Positions 23,386-29,529 of a DNA stretch of 29,529 nucleotides are shown here, piece by piece (the stretch's first letter is position 1; each line of letters begins with the position of its first letter). The translations under genes were made by a program, and so were the position numbers. This DNA is from a virus, in the IMG/VR virus record IMGVR_UViG_3300017818_000072, positions 1 through 29,529 of that record. One strand, written 5' to 3'. Below the pieces are notes generated by a model. That model searched no databases. It had not been told where the DNA came from and saw only the letters and a list, made by a program, of their open reading frames with translations.

Positions 23386-24560
23386 TATTTGCGCCTCCCT
23401 GGTGTATTACTATCGCATTCCTCAGGGTTATCTAAATGTGGCATATCTATTTTAGGGCGTAATGCCTTACTCAAACTTTGCCGTTCTGGAATATCCTCGC
23501 CACAAATTTCTGTAGAATTTGTGTTATTGATAAATGTACCTTTTTGTGTATATCTATCTTCACGTGGTGTCAATGTCATTCTCACATTATCCTCAAATTT
23601 CATCCAACGTTTTCCATCATATCTAAACAGTCTATTAGGAATCATATCTGTTCGTAACCAATAATCACCGTCAATACCTGTAGGTGGAAATGATATACCA
23701 CACCCAAAAGGCAATCCATTTGGTGGGATTCCGTCTCCTAACAAGTAACCCATGTATCCTTCTTTTACTGGATTTCTCATAACATGATCAATAGATCCAC
23801 TTAATTTGTGTGTACTGGCATCAATCATCGTTGTATCAGCTCTAACGAGTTCAGGCTCTCCGTTAGCATTAACTTGTAATGTAAAGAAATGTTGAGTCTC
23901 ATAACCACTCAGTAATGCATTTGCTTCAGCATCTTGTACAATAGCTTCGTTGATAGCAAGTTCTTTTTCTCTAGTAGAGTCAGCATCAATATCTTTAAAT
24001 TCTTGCCCTGCTGCTATTTGTTTCAGCTTTAGTCTATATAAATGCGGAAACCAAGTTGGCGAATATCCTTCTGCTGGGCGTGTAATATCCTCAACTACAT
24101 AAAAGTTTTTAAGAGCATATTGAAAATCATTTAGCGCATACTCATCTCGCAAATGTGGAAGTTCTACAACATCACCTATAACAATTTTTCTACCCAATGT
24201 TTTTACTGTACTATTCATATGAATAGTTAGAAACAGCATGTCGTTACTTAGGAACATACCAAACTGGGATAAGTTGAATTCTAAATCTTGTAAATTATAA
24301 ATCCCACGAATGGTATAAATATTTTCTTCATACTTTCTATCTCTATTTTCTAAAAATAATAAGTCTTGAATATTTGTTACACTCATTTCATCATATTGAG
24401 GTGTTGTAGCAGTAGCATCCTCATCTGTTGGATTAGTTGTTCCTAACAGTAAATGTAAATTTACATCAGTCCCACCAACAGTAAACATCTCAAAGATTCT
24501 ATCGTCAATAAACTGATAATCTTTCCCACGTTCGGGTTTGTATAAACTTAGTCTGGGCAA
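23385..24560 (-). CDS. 14: gp14-like neck protein (TTG start)
   Basis: 391 residues against 256 for T4 gp14. The start is TTG (reverse complement of 24558-24560), supported by AAAGGA at 24570-24575 and by the N-terminal sequence LYKPERGKDYQFIDDRIFEM, which is needed for the match to marine gp14; the first ATG would be at residue 25. Residues 65-180 hold the core (NIQDLLFLENRDRKYEENIY, FNLSQFGMFLSNDMLFLTIH, VVELPHLRDE). The C-terminal region has GDGIPPNGLPFG, the GDYWLRTDMIPNRLFRYDGK motif (298-317) and RQSLSKALRPK. In T4 gp14 forms the neck with gp13 and gp15 and seals the head. The orientation is opposite to gp13 here. Confidence 0.82.
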   Translation of the reverse strand: MPRLSLYKPERGKDYQFIDDRIFEMFTVGGTDVNLHLLLGTTNPTDEDATATTPQYDEMSVTNIQDLLFLENRDRKYEENIYTIRGIYNLQDLEFNLSQFGMFLSNDMLFLTIHMNSTVKTLGRKIVIGDVVELPHLRDEYALNDFQYALKNFYVVEDITRPAEGYSPTWFPHLYRLKLKQIAAGQEFKDIDADSTREKELAINEAIVQDAEANALLSGYETQHFFTLQVNANGEPELVRADTTMIDASTHKLSGSIDHVMRNPVKEGYMGYLLGDGIPPNGLPFGCGISFPPTGIDGDYWLRTDMIPNRLFRYDGKRWMKFEDNVRMTLTPREDRYTQKGTFINNTNSTEICGEDIPERQSLSKALRPKIDMPHLDNPEECDSNTPGRRK

Positions 24561-24585
24561 AACGATTCCTTTTAAAGATTTATTG

Positions 24586-24593
24586 TATTTATC
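24586..24593 (-). promoter_or_regulatory. T4-type late promoter GATAAATA (for gp14-gp15-Nudix)
   Basis: The reverse complement reads GATAAATACAA, 25 bases before the TTG start. It forms one arm of a 9-bp palindrome with the + strand promoter at 24602. Confidence 0.7.
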
Positions 24594-24601
24594 GCTATAG
24601 A

Positions 24602-24609
24602 AATAAATA
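24602..24609 (+). promoter_or_regulatory. T4-type late promoter AATAAATA (for gp13-dNMP kinase)
   Basis: AATAAATACAA, 17 bases before the ATG at 24627, with TAGGAGA at 24614-24620 as the ribosome-binding site. Confidence 0.65.
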
Positions 24610-24626
24610 CAAGTAGGAGAATATTT

Positions 24627-25385
24627 ATGAAGGACCTACGAGCAGCAAGACAAGATATATTTGATTACATTTATAATATGCTTGGCGGTGGCATGGTTGA
24701 TGTTGAACTAGACCCATCGCATTACGAAATATCTTTAAATAACGCATTAGATAGATATCGACAACGCTCTGATAATAGTGTTGAAGAATCTTATTTCTTT
24801 TTACAACTAATACGAGATCAAAACAACTACACACTTCCACGAGAGATTATGGAAGTAGAACGCATATTTCGCAGAGGGCTAACCTCACGCTCAGGATCTT
24901 CTACAGGCGGATTTGATCCATTCCAAGTAGGACAGACAAATACATACTTGTTGAACACGCAAGGAACCTCAGGCAATTTAGCTACATTTGAATTATACTC
25001 AGGCTTCCAAGAGCTTGCTGGTAGAATGTTTGGAGGATTTATCGAGTTTAATTGGAACCGGACCACAAAACTGCTAACTATATTACAACGTCCATCGGCG
25101 GACGACGAAACACTACTGTTGAAATGTTATAACTATCGTCCCACAGAACAACTGCTAGACGACTACCAATCCGGCTATTGGATCAAAAGTTACGCACTTG
25201 CACAAGCCAAATATATGATTGGCGAAGCGAGGAGTAAGTTTGCTAGTATCGCAGGACCACAAGGAGGTGGTACACTAAATGGCGATGCACTCAAAGCTGA
25301 AGCACAACAAGAAATGGAAAAACTTGAGAAAGAGGTTGGAGACGCAACAGCAGGAGGAACTGGGTACGGCTTCTTAATAGGATAA
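24627..25385 (+). CDS. 13: gp13-like neck/head-completion protein
   Basis: 252 residues against 309 for T4 gp13. It starts MKDLRAARQDIFDYIYNMLG and has the pattern of marine T4-like gp13: VDVELDPSHYEISLNNALDR, NNYTLPREIMEVERIFRRG, a central GxLATFELYSGF-like strand, LLKCYNYRPTEQLLDDY, WIKSYALAQAKYMIGEARSK, then AGPQGGGTLNGDALKAEAQQ and a C-terminal helix. gp13 binds the portal side of the filled head and, with gp14, forms the neck to which the tail attaches. It ends 1 base before the dNMP kinase start, so both share the promoter at 24602. Confidence 0.82.
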   Translation: MKDLRAARQDIFDYIYNMLGGGMVDVELDPSHYEISLNNALDRYRQRSDNSVEESYFFLQLIRDQNNYTLPREIMEVERIFRRGLTSRSGSSTGGFDPFQVGQTNTYLLNTQGTSGNLATFELYSGFQELAGRMFGGFIEFNWNRTTKLLTILQRPSADDETLLLKCYNYRPTEQLLDDYQSGYWIKSYALAQAKYMIGEARSKFASIAGPQGGGTLNGDALKAEAQQEMEKLEKEVGDATAGGTGYGFLIG

Positions 25386-25386
25386 A

Positions 25387-25983
25387 ATGATAATAGGCCT
25401 ATGTGGTTTAATTGGTTCCGGCAAAGGAACTGTAGCAGACATTCTAGTCAAAGAACACAACTTTACAAAAATTTCATTCGCGGATAAACTAAAAGATGGT
25501 GTCTCAGCTATGTTTGGCTGGGACAGACAAATGCTTGAGGGTGATACACCTGAGTCACGTGCGTGGCGTGAGGAAGTAGATTTCTTTTGGACTAGGGAAC
25601 TAGGAAGAGAAGTAACACCTAGACTCGTATTACAACTGTATGGAACAGAGTGTATGCGAGAAGGATTCTATGATGGTATTTGGGTAAGCCTAGTCAAACA
25701 GCAATTACTATCTAATAGAGATACAAATTTTGTTATACCTGATGTAAGATTTGTAAATGAAATTAATATGATTAAAGGACTAGGAGGAAATATTTGGCGT
25801 ATAAAGCGTGGGAACGATCCTGTTTGGTTTACGCACTATACAAAGCTAAACATTATACCTGATAATATTCATCCTTCAGAATGGAACTGGGCTACAAGTA
25901 AAATGGATTCTATTGTGAATAACAATGGAGATCTCAATATGCTCAAATCATATCTGGAATCAAATCTCCTTGTTTCCACCTAA
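25387..25983 (+). CDS. 1: Deoxynucleoside monophosphate kinase (T4 gp1-like)
   Basis: 198 residues against 241 in T4 gp1. The P-loop is G7-LIGSGKGT15. Following SFADKLKDGVSAMFGWDRQM and RLVLQLYGTECMREGFYDGI are typical of the family, as is VIPDVRFVNEIN (Walker-B-like, D119-R121) and the late HPSEWNW. It converts dNMPs to dNDPs with ATP, feeding phage DNA synthesis. Its place in a late structural operon right after gp13 is unusual for its role but common for T4-like mosaicism. The 3' end overlaps the opposite-strand HNH gene by 41 bases. Confidence 0.85.
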   Translation: MIIGLCGLIGSGKGTVADILVKEHNFTKISFADKLKDGVSAMFGWDRQMLEGDTPESRAWREEVDFFWTRELGREVTPRLVLQLYGTECMREGFYDGIWVSLVKQQLLSNRDTNFVIPDVRFVNEINMIKGLGGNIWRIKRGNDPVWFTHYTKLNIIPDNIHPSEWNWATSKMDSIVNNNGDLNMLKSYLESNLLVST

Positions 25984-26296
25984 TATTTTCTTTGTGCAAT
26001 ATCCTCTGACAATTAGCGCAGACAGTTTTTAGATTTTTTATTTTACAATTTGTAAGATCTCCGTCGATGTGAAATACATTGAACTGCTCTGCGTGATTGC
26101 TTTTGTAGCTACACTTCTCACAATAATTCTTCATCTCATAGCCAGCTCGCTTCCAAAAAGGAGCCCTAGTCTTATTTGTTTGTCGCAAACACTTGTCGCA
26201 TTTCCTGCGATAGTATGCTTTTCCTTCTTTATAATAATTGATTCCTGCCGGCTGAGAGTTACAACTCTCACATAAGGGCCGTGTTTTGCGTTCCAT
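25943..26296 (-). CDS. HNH/zinc-ribbon protein, possibly degenerate endonuclease
   Basis: 117 residues, basic, with four CxxC pairs (C9/C12, C33/C36, C59/C62, C93/C96), probably two zinc sites. The HNH-like core is F-H76-I-D-G-D, N88-L-K and C93-A-N-C96. The usual HH before the D-G is FH, and the CxxCH final His is Gln97 (a His stands at 101), so catalysis is uncertain. The family includes free-standing HNH endonucleases of T4-like phages. No intron or target gene break is seen nearby. It overlaps the kinase 3' end on the opposite strand. Confidence 0.72.
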   Translation of the reverse strand: MERKTRPLCESCNSQPAGINYYKEGKAYYRRKCDKCLRQTNKTRAPFWKRAGYEMKNYCEKCSYKSNHAEQFNVFHIDGDLTNCKIKNLKTVCANCQRILHKENIRWKQGDLIPDMI

Positions 26297-26301
26297 GCAA
26301 A

Positions 26302-26309
26302 TATTTATA
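26302..26309 (-). promoter_or_regulatory. T4-type late promoter TATAAATA (HNH gene)
   Basis: The reverse complement reads TATAAATA, ending 5 bases before the ATG. With T4 spacing the transcript would begin on the ATG itself, giving a leaderless mRNA. An AAGGA lies just upstream of the box. Confidence 0.55.
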
Positions 26310-26330
26310 TCCTTTTCGTTGTCCTTTTCG
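26310..26330. repeat. 9-base direct repeat in intergenic region
   Basis: TCCTTTTCG occurs at 26310-26318 and 26322-26330. It lies directly upstream of the HNH gene's late promoter and within the 116-base gap before the sheath gene. Too short to assign a function. Confidence 0.4.
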
Positions 26331-26363
26331 ATGGTTTGTAACAGCCTAGATTTACGGGTATAT

Positions 26364-26371
26364 GCTAAATA
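26364..26371 (+). promoter_or_regulatory. Possible variant late promoter GCTAAATA (sheath gene)
   Basis: GCTAAATA, 41 bases before the sheath ATG, forms part of a small hairpin (GCTAA 26364-26368 with TTAGC 26375-26379), followed by an AT-rich stretch. The same octamer lies before the gene at 15618. The strong ribosome-binding site AGGAGA at 26401-26406 is downstream. Confidence 0.45.
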
Positions 26372-26412
26372 CAGTTAGCGATTTATTTTTTAAGCCTATG
26401 AGGAGATAAAAT

Positions 26413-29400
26413 ATGGCATTAGTATCCCCAGGTGTACAGGTTACTGTCGTTGACGAAAGTTTTTATACGCCGGCTGAACCAGGTACCTTACCTATGATTT
26501 TTGTTGTTTCCGCTGGAAACAAACCTAATGGATCAGGAACAGGTGTTGCTCCAGGAACACTGAGCAAGAACGCAGGTATTCCATACTTGCTAACTTCGCA
26601 ACGTGACTTGGTTGATACATTTGGCGACCCGATCTTCAAAACAGATATTAACAACAATCCAATTCATGCTAGCGAGCTAAACGAATACGGACTACAAGCA
26701 GCCTACTCATATTTAGGAGTAGCTAACCGAGCATGGATTACAAGAGCAGACATTGATTTGAATGAGCTCGAGCCACAAGCAGATGCTCCAGGTGGTGATC
26801 CGTCAGATGGATCATATTGGTTTGATACTAGCATTAGCCTTTGGGGTATTCAAGAATGGAAAGGAACTTCCGTTATTGATGGTGGACAAGTTTTCCAAAA
26901 TAAAAAAGTAATCACAATTGATGAAGTTGGTGATACTGAAAATACTGGTAGCTATTTTATAAATGGTTACGCAGGGTATATTCCTAAAAAATCTATTGGA
27001 ACTGTAGGCGATTATGCTGCTGTAGCAACCTCTACACTAAACAGAATTTTTTATCGAAATATTGAGGGCAATTGGGTATTAGTTGGAAGCCCAGCATGGG
27101 TTAAGAGCCATCCAGTAATCAAAGGAACTACAGCCAATCCAATCTTCAATCAATCTAATCCAGGATCATTCAATATTGTAGTAAACGGAACACCAACTCC
27201 AATTACTATCAATACAGGTGACTCTATTGCTCAAATTGTAACAAAAATTGAAAATGCATTTGTAGCAACAGGACATATCCGTGCTAAAGAAGTTTATGGA
27301 CGACTTGAGATTTACTCTGATGGAACTGACGGAGCTGGAAACTTAATTGAAACTATTGAGCTTATCAATATCCCAGGAACAGACAATCCATTAGGACCTA
27401 TGTCCGATGAAGGGCTTGGTATTGACTTCAACGAAGCAACTAACCAAGGATTTTATAATATTCCAAAATTCCAAATCTCACGACATACAAATATTCCAGA
27501 GTATAAAATGAACGACGAGTTTCCACGCCCAACTGGATCTGTATGGATGAAGACAACTACTCCAAATTTAGGAGCAAAATACGTTGTTCGAAAATGGAAT
27601 GACTCTACAAAACTTTGGGATAATGTTGATATCAATTTATATGACTCTCACGAAGAAGCATTATATTCCATGGATAAAGCAGGTGGCGGCGCTAACTTGC
27701 TAACTGGCAATTTGTATGCTGCTACTAACGTAGCAAACGATGAGCGCCCATTGGCAACAGTGAAGTTTTATCGACGTGACTCAGTAGCACCTACTTCCAT
27801 CTCTGGCGCAAAGATTAATAAAGATGTATTATCAGTAGGAACGCACTCATTTAAGATTGCATCAACTGATGCTGCTATGCTTGAGTTCAGCCCTTGGGTA
27901 TTAGTTACTGCAAATTATGATGGAGAATTTACTGATGCTAACTTATTGGCTGCGGCTATTAATGACTCCAATGTTCCAAATGTCAGCGCTCGTGTAAACA
28001 TTCATAACAAAGTAGTAATTGAGCATTCATTAGGTGGTGAAATTAAATTCCAATATGATTCAAATACAATGGGCGACAATATTTTAGCTCAAGCTGGGTT
28101 TGTTCCATATAACGGAAGCACAGGCGCTCTAAACTTGTATTGGGAACAAGGAACAGACGACACATCATCCGTTAAAGAAATGCGCGGAAGCCTTTGGAAT
28201 GTATTGAAGTATCAAGCTGAAAATAGAGAAATTAAAAATGCTACACTTCATGGAGCACTTTGGTATAACTCTATTGTAGATGAAGTAGATATTTTAGTAC
28301 ATAACGGACACGAGTTTGTAGGTTATTTATATGATGGAAAATCAGGAATGAGCCCACGTCCATCACCATACTATAATGTTGATGATCACTTACAACCAGA
28401 TCCAATGGGTCCTCTTGTAATGGCGTCAGCGCCAGAAACACAAGAAGATGGAACTCCTCTTGTAACAGGTGATTTATGGATTGACACTTCCGATTTAGAA
28501 AACTATCCGTTGTTATACAAATATAACGGAGAAAGAACTGACTTGCCAGTAAAGAATCGATGGTTCCAAGTTGATACATCAGATCAAACAACTGAGGAAG
28601 GTATTTTATTTGCTGATGCAAGATACAATACACGCGGCGACAATAGCGATGAGCCCGGTGAAATTTCTGAAATGATTACAACAGACTATGTTGATCCAGA
28701 CTCACCAGATCCAGCACTATACCCAAAAGGAATGCTGCTGTTTAATCTTCGACGAAGTGGCTTCAATGTAAAACGATATGAGAAAAATTATATTGATTAT
28801 GTTGATAAGAATACACGATACAACGATCAACCAATGGGCGATGAAAGTATTGGTGCTTACTTCCGAGACAGATGGGTAACTGAATCAGGTAACCAAGTAG
28901 ATGGTTCAGGATCATTTGGACGAAAAGCTCAGAGAAAAGTAGTAGTTCAAAAACTACAAGCATTGGTTAACTCAAACGAAGAGATCCGTGATGACGAATC
29001 AAAACTGTTTAACCTAATGGCATGTCCAGGTTATTCAGAACTTATTGGTGAGATGAACTCACTAAACTATGACAGAGGACTAACAGCATTTATTATTGGT
29101 GACTCGCCTTTCAGACTTCCGGCGAACGCTACGGTACTACAACAATGGGCAACAAATCAAAATCTTGCAGTAGAAGATAATGATAACGGTTTAGTATCAA
29201 CTGATCCATATATGGCAGTGTATTATCCTTCAGGATTTACAAGCGATAACTTTGGTAACAATGTAGTAGTTCCAGCAAGTCATATGATGATGCGAACTAT
29301 TGCTTTATCTGATCAAGTTAGTTATCCATGGTTTGCTCCAGCTGGAACAAGACGTGGTAACATTACAAACGCAACAAGCTCAGGTTATATTACAGAGGAA

Positions 29401-29529
29401 GGCGAATTCCGTAGTGTAGCATTGAACGAAGGTATGCGTGATACATTGTATAGCAACAATGTTAACCCAATTACATTTGTAACTGGTGCTGGACTTGTAT
29501 GTTTTGGACAAAAGACTCGACAACTTGTA
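26413..29529 (+). CDS. 18: Tail sheath protein gp18-like, enlarged (3'-truncated)
   Basis: An open frame of 1039 codons runs past the right edge; T4 gp18 has 659 residues. The start ATG has AGGAGA 6 bases upstream, and MALVSPGVQVTVVDES matches the T4 start MTLLSPGIELKE. Residues 1-120 are the N-terminal sheath part (LTSQRDLVDTFGDP, NEYGLQAAYSYLGVANRAWI). Residues 770-1039 are the conserved C-terminal core (YPWFAPAGTRRGNITNA, NPITFVTGAGLVCFGQKTRQ). Between lies about 650 residues with two similar beta/alpha domains (about 250-325 and 472-555) and W/G motifs at 131-142, 374-390 and 686-720. In contractile phages this protein forms the sheath that shortens to drive the tube into the host. Confidence 0.9.
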   Translation, partial: MALVSPGVQVTVVDESFYTPAEPGTLPMIFVVSAGNKPNGSGTGVAPGTLSKNAGIPYLLTSQRDLVDTFGDPIFKTDINNNPIHASELNEYGLQAAYSYLGVANRAWITRADIDLNELEPQADAPGGDPSDGSYWFDTSISLWGIQEWKGTSVIDGGQVFQNKKVITIDEVGDTENTGSYFINGYAGYIPKKSIGTVGDYAAVATSTLNRIFYRNIEGNWVLVGSPAWVKSHPVIKGTTANPIFNQSNPGSFNIVVNGTPTPITINTGDSIAQIVTKIENAFVATGHIRAKEVYGRLEIYSDGTDGAGNLIETIELINIPGTDNPLGPMSDEGLGIDFNEATNQGFYNIPKFQISRHTNIPEYKMNDEFPRPTGSVWMKTTTPNLGAKYVVRKWNDSTKLWDNVDINLYDSHEEALYSMDKAGGGANLLTGNLYAATNVANDERPLATVKFYRRDSVAPTSISGAKINKDVLSVGTHSFKIASTDAAMLEFSPWVLVTANYDGEFTDANLLAAAINDSNVPNVSARVNIHNKVVIEHSLGGEIKFQYDSNTMGDNILAQAGFVPYNGSTGALNLYWEQGTDDTSSVKEMRGSLWNVLKYQAENREIKNATLHGALWYNSIVDEVDILVHNGHEFVGYLYDGKSGMSPRPSPYYNVDDHLQPDPMGPLVMASAPETQEDGTPLVTGDLWIDTSDLENYPLLYKYNGERTDLPVKNRWFQVDTSDQTTEEGILFADARYNTRGDNSDEPGEISEMITTDYVDPDSPDPALYPKGMLLFNLRRSGFNVKRYEKNYIDYVDKNTRYNDQPMGDESIGAYFRDRWVTESGNQVDGSGSFGRKAQRKVVVQKLQALVNSNEEIRDDESKLFNLMACPGYSELIGEMNSLNYDRGLTAFIIGDSPFRLPANATVLQQWATNQNLAVEDNDNGLVSTDPYMAVYYPSGFTSDNFGNNVVVPASHMMMRTIALSDQVSYPWFAPAGTRRGNITNATSSGYITEEGEFRSVALNEGMRDTLYSNNVNPITFVTGAGLVCFGQKTRQLV

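Noticed and set aside
26364-26390. Terminator hairpin before the sheath gene
   Set aside because: The stem is only 5 AT-rich base pairs and overlaps the candidate promoter; too weak to call.
26297-26412. tRNA or other small RNA gene in the largest gap
   Set aside because: No cloverleaf or strong conserved structure; the gap is explained by two promoters and a short repeat.

Overview
This window is part of the late (virion) region of an AT-rich, T4-like myovirus of the marine type (cyanophage/pelagiphage-like). Four things support this: recognisable T4-family neck and tail genes (gp13-, gp14-, gp15- and gp18-like), a T4-like dNMP kinase, T4-type late promoters of the form NATAAATA in front of most transcription units, and a very large set of tail-fibre/adhesin-like genes. 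The gp14 and gp15 homologues resemble the marine T4-like versions more than enterobacterial T4. The host cannot be read from the sequence. No tRNA, integrase, CRISPR array or insertion sequence was seen, and no gene-free stretch exceeds about 120 bases.

Region 1 (1-21466, all + strand) is about 21 kb of densely packed fibre or adhesin genes with short gaps or ATGA/TAATG overlaps. They are mosaics of a few recurring modules: (a) a G-Q-x-L-x-T-D-G-x-G-x-Y-x-F repeat, (b) a 'QIAVT..N.IDT..G.L.LDS' module in eight copies over five genes, (c) a 'TTTVNS..VT.DDP..TLGGD' module in three genes, (d) an 'YDLG....W...Y' motif, and (e) a roughly 75-residue Trp-rich unit (FP..TTVG..Y..G.TW.WNG..W, then W.dt..g.LY.Y..G.W). 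Unit (e) exists both as stand-alone mini-genes and as parts of larger proteins. Added to these are a LamG-like lectin fold, one seven-repeat FG-GAP-like beta-propeller, two tandem pairs of six-repeat kelch-like proteins, and one S74 intramolecular-chaperone protein. A coiled-coil protein of unknown role lies near the end of the block.

Region 2 (21459-24560, - strand) holds a Nudix hydrolase, a gp15-like tail sheath stabiliser and a gp14-like neck protein. Region 3 (24627-25983, + strand) holds a gp13-like neck protein and a gp1-like dNMP kinase. The two regions are fired from a back-to-back, palindromic pair of late promoters. A small HNH/zinc-ribbon gene on the - strand (25943-26296) overlaps the kinase tail to tail. 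Region 4 (26413 to the right edge) is a very large gp18 tail sheath gene, cut off by the window, in which about 650 residues are inserted between the conserved N-terminal and C-terminal sheath parts.

Taken together, gp13/gp14/gp15/gp18 build the neck and contractile tail, while the 21-kb block probably supplies the host-recognition apparatus. The most interesting points are the modular adhesin array with its propeller genes, a hairpin that puts a late promoter in its loop and the downstream ribosome-binding site in its stem (7096-7158), the split and inverted 13/14/15 cluster, and the enlarged sheath.
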